Positions 25,372-35,600 of a stretch of DNA of 45,770 nucleotides are shown in pieces. Positions within the stretch are counted from its first letter, which is position 1. Each line of letters opens with the position of its first letter. A model generated the notes under the pieces. That model was not told the origin of the DNA and did no database searches. It saw only the letters and a program-made list of their open reading frames with translations. Source of the stretch: Prevotella sp. (GTDB lineage: Bacteria > Bacteroidota > Bacteroidia > Bacteroidales > Bacteroidaceae); assembly GCA_016286585.1 (NCBI GenBank), contig JAEETC010000012.1:1-45770 (forward strand), read 5' to 3'. The position numbers and the translations under genes were made by a program.

Positions 25372-25761
25372 TCATTGCTCCTGATCTTGCGTTTCTTTCT
25401 GCTTTTTCCGGATGTAGCGGATTTTCATGCCGAGGGCCTCATACTGCGTCCGGATGGAGTCGCGGCGCATCCTCGTCATGGTCAGCAATGTCAGTTCCTC
25501 AGGCGTGGCCTTCAGCGCTGCCTTGTCTTCATCCACCTGCTTCTGCAGGGCCTCCAGCTCTACGTTGGCCAGCTGCAGCAGACTGTCCGTCAGCTGTAGT
25601 TCGTCCTGAGCTCGTTTCAGCTCCGTCGCCTGGTGCTCCTTCAGCGCGGCCTTGCGGCGGTTGATCTCCTGTCGGGTCTTCGTCTCCCCACAGCCCGCCA
25701 ATACCAGGAGGGCGGTCAGGATCAGACACACTCTTATCCATTGTCTTAAGTGTCGTTTCAT
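25372..25761 (-). CDS. Small coiled-coil lipoprotein
   Basis: 129 residues with a lipoprotein signal (MKRHLRQWIRVCLILTALLVLAGC, lipobox LAGC) and a nearly all-helical, charged remainder with heptad-like Leu spacing (ELQLTDSLLQLANVELEALQKQ), suggesting a coiled coil. No known domain. The start at 25761 puts Lys/Arg just before the hydrophobic core; an upstream start at 25800 would cross the promoter at 25788. Monocistronic by appearance. Confidence 0.75.
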   Translation of the reverse strand: MKRHLRQWIRVCLILTALLVLAGCGETKTRQEINRRKAALKEHQATELKRAQDELQLTDSLLQLANVELEALQKQVDEDKAALKATPEELTLLTMTRMRRDSIRTQYEALGMKIRYIRKKQKETQDQEQ

Positions 25762-25787
25762 ATCCGATAATCGTTGCTTACGGCGGG

Positions 25788-25795
25788 CAAAGGTA
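25788..25795 (-). promoter_or_regulatory. Promoter of coiled-coil lipoprotein gene, -7 box
   Basis: Reverse strand TACCTTTG, 26 nt upstream of the start codon. Confidence 0.65.
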
Positions 25796-25859
25796 GGCAT
25801 AATTCTTGAAAAAGAAAAGAAAAAGACCGGGAATTTGGGGATATATGGGAAAAAATGTG

Positions 25860-25867
25860 TAACTTTG
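25860..25867 (+). promoter_or_regulatory. cca promoter, -7 box
   Basis: TAACTTTG, 22 nt before the ATG at 25890; a TTG lies at 25835-25837, 22 bp upstream. Confidence 0.65.
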
Positions 25868-25889
25868 CAGCCCGAAACTGAAACGAACG

Positions 25890-27395
25890 ATGAAACTGTA
25901 TTCCGACGAAGAACTGGCTAAGATACTTGACCAGACGATCTTCCACCAGATCAGCGAGGCGGCAGACCGTCTCGGGGTGGAGTGTTATGTCGTGGGGGGC
26001 TACGTGAGGGACATCTTCCTCGAGCGGCCTTCGAACGACATCGACGTGGTGGTCGTTGGAAGCGGTATCGCGGTGGCCGAGGAGCTGAAACGGATGATGG
26101 GTCGGAAAGCTTACCTGAGCGTGTTCAAAAATTTCGGAACAGCCCAAGTGAAGCTTAGAGGCGGAAAGTCTCTCGCTTCTCACCTCTTACCTCTCACTTC
26201 TGACATCGAAGTGGAGTTCGTGGGCGCCCGGAAGGAGAGCTACAGCCACGACTCACGGAAACCTGTCGTCGAGGATGGTACTCTGGAAGACGATCAGAAC
26301 CGGCGCGACTTCACCATCAACGCGATGGCCATCTGTCTGAATAAGGATCGTTTCGGTGAGCTCGTCGACCCCTTCAATGGTCTGGCCGACCTTGAGGACG
26401 GCATTATTGCCACCCCGCTGGAGCCTGGCATCACCTTCTCCGACGACCCTTTGAGAATGTTGCGCTGCATCCGTTTCGCTACGCAGCTGAACTTCCAGAT
26501 TGAGGAAGAGACCTTCGAGGCGCTGGAACGGATGGCTGACAGGATTAAGATCGTCAGTGGTGAACGCATCAAGGATGAGTTGAACAAGATCATCCTCGCC
26601 CCTCACCCTAGTATCGGATTCGAATACCTGCAGCGCTGTGGGCTGCTAAACATCATCCTACCGGAGTTGTCGGCCCTTGATATCGTGGAAACCAAGAACG
26701 GCCGAGCCCACAAGAATAACTTCTACCACACCCTGGAGGTATTGGAGAATGTCGTGAAATTTTTGAAGAGTGAGGAGGAAGGAGTGAGGAGTGAGAATAC
26801 CTTGTGGCTGAGGTGGGCGGCGCTGATGCATGATGTTGGAAAGACAAAGTCCAAACGCTGGGATCCTGCCATAGGCTGGACATTCCATAACCATAATATT
26901 ATCGGGGCGAAGATGGTGCCTGTCATCTTCCGTAGATTGATGCTGCCCATGGATGCGAAGATGAAGTACGTGCAGAAGCTCGTAGACCTCCATATGCGGC
27001 CCATCGCCATTGCCGACGATGTGGTGACAGATTCGGCTGTGCGTCGGCTGATCAATGATGCCGGTGAGGATATCGATGATCTGATGATGCTCTGTGAGGC
27101 CGATATCACCTCGAAGAATGAGGTGCGCAAGAAAATGTTCCTTGAGAATTTCCGGATGGTGCGCGAGAAGCTGGCCGATCTGAAGGAAAAGGATTACATC
27201 CGCCTGCTTCAGCCCGTCATCGATGGCAACGAAATCATGGCGCTGTTTCACCTTCCCCCATCTCGTGAGGTGGGCGTGCTGAAACAGTACCTGAAGGATG
27301 CCGTTTTGGACAATCAGGTGGAGAATGAACGGGAACCTCTGATGGCTCTCTTGATGGAAAAAGCCAAGCAAATGGGACTAATTGGGAACGTTTAA
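25890..27395 (+). CDS. cca: CCA tRNA nucleotidyltransferase with HD domain
   Basis: Adds or repairs the 3' CCA of tRNAs, needed here because the tRNA-Pro gene does not encode CCA. 501 residues: nucleotidyltransferase head with YVVGGYVRDIFLERPSNDIDVVVV (GGxVRD and the catalytic DxD), RRDFTINAMAI, the RNA-binding segment DDPLRMLRCIRFATQL, and an HD phosphohydrolase domain (HTLEVL, WAALMHDVGKTKSKRW). Two stretches look inserted relative to homologues as I remember them: SLASHLLPLTS at about residues 95-105 and LKSEEEGVRSE at about 292-303. Both are encoded by G/A- or C/T-rich tandem heptamers (26172-26206, 26765-26799). Reading frame and motifs remain intact. Confidence 0.92.
   Translation: MKLYSDEELAKILDQTIFHQISEAADRLGVECYVVGGYVRDIFLERPSNDIDVVVVGSGIAVAEELKRMMGRKAYLSVFKNFGTAQVKLRGGKSLASHLLPLTSDIEVEFVGARKESYSHDSRKPVVEDGTLEDDQNRRDFTINAMAICLNKDRFGELVDPFNGLADLEDGIIATPLEPGITFSDDPLRMLRCIRFATQLNFQIEEETFEALERMADRIKIVSGERIKDELNKIILAPHPSIGFEYLQRCGLLNIILPELSALDIVETKNGRAHKNNFYHTLEVLENVVKFLKSEEEGVRSENTLWLRWAALMHDVGKTKSKRWDPAIGWTFHNHNIIGAKMVPVIFRRLMLPMDAKMKYVQKLVDLHMRPIAIADDVVTDSAVRRLINDAGEDIDDLMMLCEADITSKNEVRKKMFLENFRMVREKLADLKEKDYIRLLQPVIDGNEIMALFHLPPSREVGVLKQYLKDAVLDNQVENEREPLMALLMEKAKQMGLIGNV
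26172..26206 (+). repeat. Heptamer repeat inside cca (first)
   Basis: Five tandem heptamers of the form CTCACTT (CTCGCTT, CTCACCT, CTTACCT and so on) encode SHLLPLTS within the nucleotidyltransferase domain. This is the inverse of the GAAGTGA-type spacer found before folK (43272-43298). Confidence 0.75.
26765..26799 (+). repeat. Heptamer repeat inside cca (second)
   Basis: Five tandem heptamers of the form GAGGAGT encode SEEEGVRSE just before the HD motif helix. Confidence 0.75.
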
Positions 27396-27439
27396 TGTTT
27401 TTTAACTGCCCCAATAGAATGCGAGTGCGAGATTTTTAA

Positions 27440-27447
27440 TAAATTTG
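27440..27447 (+). promoter_or_regulatory. ABC transporter gene promoter, -7 box
   Basis: TAAATTTG, 10 nt before the ATG at 27458; probable leaderless mRNA. Confidence 0.55.
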
Positions 27448-27457
27448 CACACGTAAA

Positions 27458-30349
27458 ATGACTGACGTCATCCTATCTAGTTTTACAAGCCTGTTTGCCC
27501 TGTTCGGTAAGGTGGAGCAAGTGGACGAGTCACGAGCGAAGGATATGCTCGTGAGTTATTTGCGTCGTCATTTCGGTATCCGTAACATCGACCTCTATCT
27601 CGACCTGTATAGTGACATGCGCATGGCCTATGAGATGTCCGACGATCTGAATACTCAGGACACGGTCAACTCCATCTGCTCAACACTTCACGGACAGATT
27701 CGTACCTCTGAGGAATCCCTGTTGCTGTTGCGTCTCATGGAGTTCTGCGGCAGCGACAGCGAGAGTGCCCATGACATGTTCAAGACGATGGCAGAGAAGT
27801 TCTGTATTCCTGAGGAACAGTATCGCGACTTTTCCGACTTTGTGGGAAACCGTGAGACGGAACATGTCAAACTGCACCATATCGAGGGTTTCGACGGCAC
27901 GCTGAAGACCCTACTTGACGCTGTTACGGGATTGCTGGTGTTCACCTATTTGGGAGAGGATACGGTCCTGCTCAATGATGTGCCTGTGTTGGCGGGAGCC
28001 TACCAGGTGTGGCAGCAGAGCAGCGTGTTGAAGAAACACAACGGGCGTCCCGTCTATTATTCCTCGATTATCAGTACCTATAGCAACGCCGACGAACAGA
28101 CCCAGTCCGTGGAGTTCTGCGGGCGGGACATCAATTTCCGCTTCCCCAACAGCGATAACGGCATGCACGACCTGAGCTTCACCCTGACGAACGGGGAACT
28201 TCTGGCTATCATGGGTGGATCGGGAACCGGTAAGACCACGCTGCTCTCACTCTTGAACGGCAGTCTGAAGCCCCAGTCGGGAACCATCACCATCAACGGA
28301 CACGATATCTCGGAACCTCAGGCCAAGGACCTCATCGGCTTTGTGCCGCAGGATGATCTGCTGATTGAGGAACTGACCGTCTACCAGAACCTCTGGTTCA
28401 CGGCCAAGCTTTGCTTCGCGGGTATGTCGGATGAGGAGATCGACCGTCGGGTGATGAAGACGCTGAAGAACCTGGGGTTGGATGCCATCAAGGACCTGAA
28501 GGTAGGTTCGGCCATCAACAAATATATCTCCGGCGGTCAGCGGAAACGCCTGAACATTGCGCTGGAGCTGATACGTGAACCGGCCGTGCTCTTTCTCGAC
28601 GAGCCTACGTCGGGACTCTCGTCGGCTGATACGGAGAAAGTGATCCTCCTGTTAAAGGAGCAGACCCTGAAGGGCAAACTGATCGTGGTGAATATCCACC
28701 AGCCGTCGAGCGATGTCTATCAGCTCTTCGACCGTCTGTGGTTGCTCGACCGTGGCGGCTATCCCGTGTTTGATGGCAATCCGATTGATGCCATTACATA
28801 TTTTAAGGAAGCAGCCAACTATGCCGATGCCGAGACGAGTGCCTGTCCCACTTGTGGGAATGTGAACCCGGAGATCGTGCTGAACATCATCGACGAGAAG
28901 ACCATTAGTAATACTGGCGAGTCTTCTGATGAGCGGAAGATGTCGCCTCAGGACTGGCATGAGCTCTATATGAAGAACCGGGAAGAGATGACAGCCCCGG
29001 TGGTCAGCGACGTTCCGCCGTCGGATCAGAAAAAACCTCACGCCCTGAAGCAGTTCCTGATCTTCCTGCACAGGAATGTCAAGACGAAGATTACTAATGT
29101 GCAGTATCTCTGCATCACGCTGCTGGAAGCCCCTGTGCTAGCACTGATCTGTGCGCTCCTCACCCGCTATGCACCTCCGGAAGGCTATTCGGTGATGGAT
29201 AATAAGAATTTGGTGAGCTATTTCTTCATGGCTGTGATTGTGGCTACCTTCACGGGTATGAGTGGCAGCGCCGAGGAGATCATCAAAGACCGTGCCCTGT
29301 TGAAACGGGAGAGCTTCCTGAATTTGTCTTACGGTAGCTATATCTGGTCGAAGATCGTTTATATGGCTGGCGTGTCGCTGATACAGACATTCTTATTCAT
29401 CCTTGTGGGCAATGCGATCATGGGGCTCCACGGCCTGTTCTGGGAGTGGTGGCTCATCCTCTTCGTGACGGCCTTCCTGGCTAACCTCACAGGATTGCTG
29501 CTCTCGCAATGCCTGAGTTCGGTGGTGGCTATCTATATTAGTATTCCTTTGTTGCTGATCCCCCAGATTCTGCTCTGTGGACTGGTGGTCAGCTTTACTG
29601 ATCTGACGCCGAAGAGTACAACAGGCAATGTGCCGTTGATAGGTGACCTGATCCCATCGCGATGGTCGTATGAGGCGTTGGCCGTGACCTCGTTCACCGA
29701 TAATCCCTACGAGACGCAGTTCTTTGAGAACGACAAGGAGAAATACGAGACACAGTTCTATCATATAGGCTTCCTCAACGAGTTACAGTCCCAACTGGAG
29801 ACTATGAAGAGTGAAGAGAGACAAGGTAAGGAGGTGAACCCCGAGCATATCGAGGTGATCCGCGAGAATCTCTTCCGTATCACGGACTACTGTGGTATGC
29901 AGCCCTATCAGGGCGATTACGGGTACGAGTCGCTCAAGGGGTATATGGCCGAGGCAGAACGCATTCTGTCGAAGCGTAGCAACCGGAATGCGCTCAAGGG
30001 CGATGCCCGGGTGGCTGCGTTTATCCGACAGTATGGTAAGGAGGCGCTTCTGCAACTGAAACGCCAGCATTATAATACCAAGTTGGAGGACTGTGTCATC
30101 GGTGCCGACCAGCAGCACATGGTGGAAGTGATTGACCGTCAGCTCGTGCCCCGTACGGGTCTGGTGTTCCTGACGCCTCTGAGCCGGAACGGCAAGGCAC
30201 CTTTCTACAGTAGTGTGAAGATGGTAGGTACGTGGCCGGTCAAGACGCTCTGGTTTAACATGGCGGTACTCCTCCTGATGTGTATCGTTGCCACAATCCT
30301 CCTGTTGACTGATTTCCCTGGACGACTCATCCGGAAGAACAGCCAGTAA
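27458..30349 (+). CDS. ABC-2 type transporter, fused ATPase and permease with extra N- and C-terminal regions
   Basis: 963 residues. Residues 1-200 are a soluble region of unknown type with acidic helices (possibly TerB-like, not certain). The ATPase follows: Walker A GGSGTGKTTLLS near 252, signature ISGGQRKRLNIALEL near 357, Walker B VLFLDEPTSGLSS near 377, H-loop VNIHQPSSD. A CPTCGNVNPE cysteine pair lies near 463. Five to six hydrophobic helices span about 547-740 (ABCG-type permease), then a soluble segment of about 180 residues, and a final helix (TLWFNMAVLLLMCIVATILLL). ABCG order (ATPase before permease) suggests export or lipid handling; substrate unknown. A heptamer-like run (29806-29840, encoding MKSEERQGKEV) lies in the soluble loop. 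A lipoprotein gene follows 50 nt downstream. Confidence 0.82.
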   Translation: MTDVILSSFTSLFALFGKVEQVDESRAKDMLVSYLRRHFGIRNIDLYLDLYSDMRMAYEMSDDLNTQDTVNSICSTLHGQIRTSEESLLLLRLMEFCGSDSESAHDMFKTMAEKFCIPEEQYRDFSDFVGNRETEHVKLHHIEGFDGTLKTLLDAVTGLLVFTYLGEDTVLLNDVPVLAGAYQVWQQSSVLKKHNGRPVYYSSIISTYSNADEQTQSVEFCGRDINFRFPNSDNGMHDLSFTLTNGELLAIMGGSGTGKTTLLSLLNGSLKPQSGTITINGHDISEPQAKDLIGFVPQDDLLIEELTVYQNLWFTAKLCFAGMSDEEIDRRVMKTLKNLGLDAIKDLKVGSAINKYISGGQRKRLNIALELIREPAVLFLDEPTSGLSSADTEKVILLLKEQTLKGKLIVVNIHQPSSDVYQLFDRLWLLDRGGYPVFDGNPIDAITYFKEAANYADAETSACPTCGNVNPEIVLNIIDEKTISNTGESSDERKMSPQDWHELYMKNREEMTAPVVSDVPPSDQKKPHALKQFLIFLHRNVKTKITNVQYLCITLLEAPVLALICALLTRYAPPEGYSVMDNKNLVSYFFMAVIVATFTGMSGSAEEIIKDRALLKRESFLNLSYGSYIWSKIVYMAGVSLIQTFLFILVGNAIMGLHGLFWEWWLILFVTAFLANLTGLLLSQCLSSVVAIYISIPLLLIPQILLCGLVVSFTDLTPKSTTGNVPLIGDLIPSRWSYEALAVTSFTDNPYETQFFENDKEKYETQFYHIGFLNELQSQLETMKSEERQGKEVNPEHIEVIRENLFRITDYCGMQPYQGDYGYESLKGYMAEAERILSKRSNRNALKGDARVAAFIRQYGKEALLQLKRQHYNTKLEDCVIGADQQHMVEVIDRQLVPRTGLVFLTPLSRNGKAPFYSSVKMVGTWPVKTLWFNMAVLLLMCIVATILLLTDFPGRLIRKNSQ

Positions 30350-30399
30350 GTATGAAATTAAACAAATATCATTATTAATAACTTAAACTTTAAAAAACA

Positions 30400-31203
30400 A
30401 TGAAAAAATTATCAGTATTAGCTATTGCATTTGCTGCTATCGCATTTGCAGCATGCGGAGGTAAGAAAAGTGCACAGGCAGTAGAAGACATCGACAGCCT
30501 GAAGAGTTTTGAACAGCAGCAGATTGAAGCCAGCATCAAGATGCATTTCGACAGCATCGCCGCTGACCTGGGTAAGCTTGAGCAGTTGCCGTTCCTGCAG
30601 GAGGGCGAAAACGGTGTTCAGCTGACCAAGGAAGAGAAGCAGGTGAAGCCCGACTATCTGCTGGCTCCCAGTGTTGCCGACGAGGCTGCCACTCTGTCTG
30701 AGAAGTATCGTATCATGAGTGCCCTCAACGTAGACAGGAAAATTGCTTCCATGTATGAGTTGCCGACGGAGGACTATGACAAGGCCATCACTAAGCTGGC
30801 TGCAGACATCGATGATCCTTCTTTCAAAGCCATCGACAATGCCAATACCCTATACGAGACAACGACCACTTTGTATGATGCCATGAACGAGAATGGCCGC
30901 ATTAACTATTTCTGGCAGCTTGCTTCCGCAGCATTGGTTGAGCAGCTCTATGCGACCAACCAGAATGCAGACAAGTTCCTCTCTGTCTTCAATGATGAGG
31001 CTGCAGCCAACGTCACCTTCCGTATCGTCCTGATTCTCGACGCCGTCAACCGTCTGAAGCAGTACGATCCCGAGATTGCACCTGTGGCTGATGCCATTGC
31101 TCCGCTGGAAGTGCTCAACGCTACGAGCGTCAGCGAACTGAAGGCTCAACTGGCCGAGGCTAAGGATCAGATTGCCGCTGCCAGAGCAGCTCTTATCAAG
31201 TAA
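30400..31203 (+). CDS. Lipoprotein of unknown function, downstream of the ABC transporter
   Basis: 267 residues with a clear lipoprotein signal (MKKLSVLAIAFAAIAFAAC, lipobox FAAC) and an all-helical, soluble mature part that ends in an Ala-rich helix (LAEAKDQIAAARAALIK). No domain recognised. It is separated by 50 nt from the ABC gene with no TAnnTTTG box between, so the two are probably co-transcribed and may act together at the envelope. A strong terminator follows. Confidence 0.72.
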   Translation: MKKLSVLAIAFAAIAFAACGGKKSAQAVEDIDSLKSFEQQQIEASIKMHFDSIAADLGKLEQLPFLQEGENGVQLTKEEKQVKPDYLLAPSVADEAATLSEKYRIMSALNVDRKIASMYELPTEDYDKAITKLAADIDDPSFKAIDNANTLYETTTTLYDAMNENGRINYFWQLASAALVEQLYATNQNADKFLSVFNDEAAANVTFRIVLILDAVNRLKQYDPEIAPVADAIAPLEVLNATSVSELKAQLAEAKDQIAAARAALIK

Positions 31204-31225
31204 GAGGCATTTGTACACGCAACTA

Positions 31226-31261
31226 ACATACCCCCCATGACCCGGAGGGTATGTTTTTTTA
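31226..31261 (+). terminator. Terminator after the ABC-lipoprotein unit
   Basis: Stem ACATACCC/GGGTATGT with a GC-rich loop, then a run of T, 23 nt after the stop codon. Confidence 0.88.
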
Positions 31262-31321
31262 TGGTCGATATTATTGAAATAGTTGCAACAGCCAATAAAC
31301 TTTGTTAAAATGGTGTGGCAT

Positions 31322-31355
31322 AGATATATCTTTAGATATATTTTTCGTACCTTTG
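31322..31355 (+). promoter_or_regulatory. RND efflux operon promoter with AGATATAT direct repeat
   Basis: The -7 box TACCTTTG is at 31348-31355, 81 nt before the adaptor ATG. Between the expected -33 and -7 positions lies AGATATAT twice (31322-31329 and 31334-31341), which also creates ATATCT-TT-AGATAT, a small dyad that could be an operator. No regulator gene is adjacent. Confidence 0.6.
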
Positions 31356-31436
31356 CATCCTGAAAACTAACGAGGCTGCGGAAAGTTTTCGTTAATCGTC
31401 ATGATTAAACGTTTAAAGTTACAATAGGATAAAAGT

Positions 31437-32594
31437 ATGAAAAAGAAGATTTTAATGTTGGCTGCTGCAACGGTGCTACTGGCATCGTGTGGCGGTGGCG
31501 GTGGTCGTCCAACCTTCGGCGACAACGAGTTTCCAGTCGTGACTGTCGGTACGTCAAGTACCCAGATGGAGTCTACCTATCCTGCCACTATCAAGGGTGT
31601 GCAGGACGTGCAGATCAGTCCGAAGGTACAGGGCTTCATTACGCAGATCAATGTCAAGGAAGGTCAGTCGGTGGGTGCCGGACAGGTGCTCTTCGTGATC
31701 GACAACGTGACCTACCAGTCTCAGGTGCGTCAGTCGCAAGCTTCGGTAAACACGGCGCAGGCCGCCTGTAATACAGCGAAGTTGAGCTATGAGAACGCCC
31801 AGAAACTGTTCGAGAGCAAGGTAATCGGTGACTTCGAGCTCCAGTCGGCCACCAATAGCTATGAGAGTGCAAAGGCAGCCCTGGCGCTGGCTCAGGCCGG
31901 TCTGGCCTCTGCCAAGGAGATGCTGAGCTTCTGTTATGTAAAGAGTCCCGCTGCCGGTGTGGTGGGCACGCTGCCGTATAAGAAAGGTGCCCTGGTGAAT
32001 ACCGCCTCTGTGCTGACCACCGTGTCGAACAACTCGTCGATGGAAGTTTATTTCTCGCTGACTGAGAAGGATGCGCTGAATATGACCCAGGCATCGCTTG
32101 GCGAGATGCCTTCCGTACAGCTGAAGTTGGCTGACGGAACCATCTACGGCCATGAGGGTAAGGTGACGAAGATGAGCGGTGTGATCGATGCTGCCACAGG
32201 TTCTGTGCAGATCATCGCCTTGTTCCCCAATCCCGATCGCGTGCTGAAGAGTGGCGGCTCCGGCTCGATCATCATCCCGAGGAGCAACTCTGATGCCATC
32301 GTCATCCCGCAGAATTGTGTGTCGGAGGTGCAGAACAAGAAGTTCGTCTATATTCTTGGCAAGGATAATAAGGTGAAGTACACCGAGATTCAGGTCGATC
32401 CGCAGAATGACGGTAACAACTACATTGTGACCGAAGGCCTGAAAGTTGGTGATAAGTATGTGACCAACGGTATCACCAAGCTTACCGACGGTATGGAGAT
32501 CATTCCCATCACCCCGGAGAAGTATCAGCAGAAGATCGATGATCAGGCTAAGGCCATGAGTGCTGGCGACATCGTGGGTGCGATGAAGAAATAG
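31437..32594 (+). CDS. RND efflux periplasmic adaptor lipoprotein (AcrA/MexA type)
   Basis: Membrane fusion protein linking the inner-membrane pump to the outer-membrane channel. 385 residues with a lipoprotein signal (MKKKILMLAAATVLLASC, then a Gly-rich stretch). The lipoyl half-motif QISPKVQGFITQINVKEGQSV is followed by a long alpha-hairpin (about residues 95-165, SQASVNTAQAACNTAKLSY), the second lipoyl half VKSPAAGVVGTLPYKKGALV, a beta-barrel and a membrane-proximal domain. First gene of a complete tripartite operon (adaptor, pump, channel). Confidence 0.92.
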   Translation: MKKKILMLAAATVLLASCGGGGGRPTFGDNEFPVVTVGTSSTQMESTYPATIKGVQDVQISPKVQGFITQINVKEGQSVGAGQVLFVIDNVTYQSQVRQSQASVNTAQAACNTAKLSYENAQKLFESKVIGDFELQSATNSYESAKAALALAQAGLASAKEMLSFCYVKSPAAGVVGTLPYKKGALVNTASVLTTVSNNSSMEVYFSLTEKDALNMTQASLGEMPSVQLKLADGTIYGHEGKVTKMSGVIDAATGSVQIIALFPNPDRVLKSGGSGSIIIPRSNSDAIVIPQNCVSEVQNKKFVYILGKDNKVKYTEIQVDPQNDGNNYIVTEGLKVGDKYVTNGITKLTDGMEIIPITPEKYQQKIDDQAKAMSAGDIVGAMKK

Positions 32595-32632
32595 TTTATG
32601 GTTTACAGTTTATAGTTTACAGTTTACAGACT
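32595..32632 (+). repeat. Heptamer spacer between adaptor and pump genes
   Basis: The 38-nt gap consists almost wholly of AGTTTAC/AGTTTAT-type heptamers, matching the spacer at 40292-40336. Confidence 0.75.
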
Positions 32633-35600
32633 ATGACATTTACAACATTTATAAAGCGCCCGGTGCTCTCGACGGTGATCTCCATCGTCATCGTGTTACT
32701 GGGTTTTATCGGACTGGCTTCGCTGCCTATTGAGCAGTATCCGGATATTGCACCGCCTACTGTTGTGGTCTATACCAGTTATCCTGGTGCCGATGCAGAG
32801 ACGGTGAAGAACTCAGTCATTGTGCCGTTGGAAGAGAGTATCAACGGTGTGGAAGGCATGGACTACCTGAGTTCATCGGCTTCGACAGGTTCGGCACAGA
32901 TCAGCGTGCTGTTCCGTCAGGGTATGAATGCCGATATGTGTGCCGTGAACGTTCAGAACCGTGTGCAACAGGCTTTGGCACTGTTGCCGGCTGAGGTGAC
33001 GCGTATCGGTGTGACCGTGATGAAGCGTCAGACATCGCAGGTTATGATGTTCACCCTGACCTCTGACGGTCGTTATGACGACCAGTTCCTGACGAATTAC
33101 TCGAACATCAATATCATCCCGGCCATCAAGCGTATCCAGGGTGTGGGCGATGTGCAGAGCCCGGGTCTGAAGACCTACTCCATGCGTATCTGGCTGAAGC
33201 CCGATGTGATGAAGCAGTACAACCTGATGCCTTCTGACATCTCGAACGTGCTGGCAGAACAGAACATCGAGGCTGCTCCGGGTAAGTTCGGTGAAGAGTC
33301 CGATGTGGCCTACGAGTACGCCATGCGCTACACCGGTCGTCTGAAGACGGCAGAGGAGTTTGGCGACATCGTGATCAGTAGTGACCGTAATGGTCAGACG
33401 CTGAAACTGAAAGATGTGGCTAAGATTGAACTGGGCGGTCAGCAGTATTCTGTCTCGATGAGAAACAACAACCAGCCCTCTGTGATGGGTATGGTGCAGC
33501 AGATTGCCGGTTCAAACGCCAACGAGATTGCCAAGCAGGTGAAGAAGGAACTGGAGGAGCAGGCCAAACTGTTCCCGCCGGGCATGACCTATAAGATCAA
33601 CTACGATGTGACGGAGTTCCTCTATGCTTCTATCGAGGAGGTGGTGTTCACGTTGTTCTTCACGTTGTTCCTCGTGTTCATCGTGATCTATGTCTTCCTG
33701 CAGGACTGGCGCTCAACGCTCATCCCGTTGATTGCCGTTCCGGTATCGCTGATTGGTACCTTCTTCTTCCTCAGTGTGATGGGATTCTCCATCAACCTGC
33801 TGACACTTTCCGCCTTGCTTTTGGCTATCGCCATCGTGGTGGATGATGCCATCGTGGTGGTCGAGGCCGTGCACGCTAAGTTGGATCAGGGGTATAAGTC
33901 GACGCTGACGGCCTCGATAGATGCCATGAACGAGATCTCGGGTGCTATCATCTCCATCACCCTTGTGATGGCCTCGGTGTTCATCCCCGTATCGTTCATT
34001 GGTGGCACGACGGGTACCTTCTACCGTGAGTTCGGTGTGACGATGGCCGTCTCGATCTTCATCTCGGCTCTGAACGCCCTGACGCTGTCGCCGGCCCTCT
34101 GTGCCATCTTCCTGAAGCCGCACGACGAGAACGGCCATGAGCGGAAGATGTCACGCATCGACCGTTTCCATACCTCGTTCAATACGGCCTACGACAAGGT
34201 GCTGGGCAAGTATAAGGGTTATGTGGAGAAACTTGTGCGCAAGCCGCTGGCCATCGGTATCGCCGTGGTGATTGGTATCGCCGTGTTGGTCACAACACTC
34301 TTTACCACCAAGACCGGTCTTGTGCCTTCTGAGGATACAGGTACGCTCTTCTGTACCATCTCCATGCCCCCTGCCACCTCTGTGGCTCGGACGCGCCAGA
34401 TCATCGATGAGGTGGATAGCATCCTGGCTGCCGACCCTGCCATTCAGAGCCGTGAGCAGATCCAGGGATATAACTTCATCGCCGGTGCCGGTTCCGACCA
34501 GGCTACCTTCATCCTGAAGCTGAAGCCGTTCGAGGAGCGTCAGAAGGGATTCTGGTGGAAACTGAGCGGACTGTGGCAGGGCGACGGTATCTACCGTTTC
34601 TTCCTGAATCCGCTGAGTGCCGAGGGTGTGATTGCCCAGATCTTCATCAAGACGGCCCATATCAAGGACGCCTCTATCCTGGCCTTCCAGCCGCCAATGA
34701 TTCCCGGCTTCTCGGCCAATAGTGGTGTGTCGATCGTGATGCAGGACCGTACGGGTGGTAGTCTGGAGCGTTTCTTCGGCGTGGTGAAGGATTATATCGC
34801 TGAACTGAACAAGCTGCCCGAGTTCCAAATGGCGCAGACGTCCTATAACCCCAGCTATCCGCAGTACATGATCCATGTGGATGTGGCCAAGTGTAAGCAG
34901 AGCAATATCTCGCCCTCTACCATTCTCTCCACCTTGCAGGGCTATTATGGCGGACTCTACGCCTCTAACTTCAATGCCTACGGTAAGCTTTACCGAGTCA
35001 TGATCCAGGGCTTGCCTGAGACGCGTATGACGGAGCAGTCATTAAATAATATATATGTACGCACGCCCGCGGGCATGTCTCCTATTAAGGAGTTCTGTCA
35101 CCTGGAGCGTGTCTATGGACCGTCGAACATCAACCGTTTCAACCTGTTCACCTCTATCAACGTGACGGCAACAGTGGCCGACGGCTATTCCACCGGTGAG
35201 GCTATTCAGGCTGCCGAGAAGGTGGCTGCCGACTTGCTGCCTGCCGGTTATTCTTACGAATACCAGGGTCTGACGCGTGAGGAAGCCAAGGCTTCGAACA
35301 CCACGGGCATCATCTTCCTGCTCTGTATCGTGTTCATCTACCTCATCCTCTCGGCACAGTACGAGTCGTATATCCTGCCGTTGTGCGTCATCCTCTCCGT
35401 ACCGTTTGGACTGGCCGGCTGTTTCCTCTTCACGATGATCTTCGGCCACGCCAACGACATCTACATGCAGATCTCGCTCATCATGCTGATTGGTCTGTTG
35501 GCCAAGAACGCCATCCTGATCGTACAGTTCGCCTTGGAGCGCCGTCAGACGGGTATGGCCATCTCGTGGTCGGCTATCTTGGGTGCCGCAGCCCGTCTGC

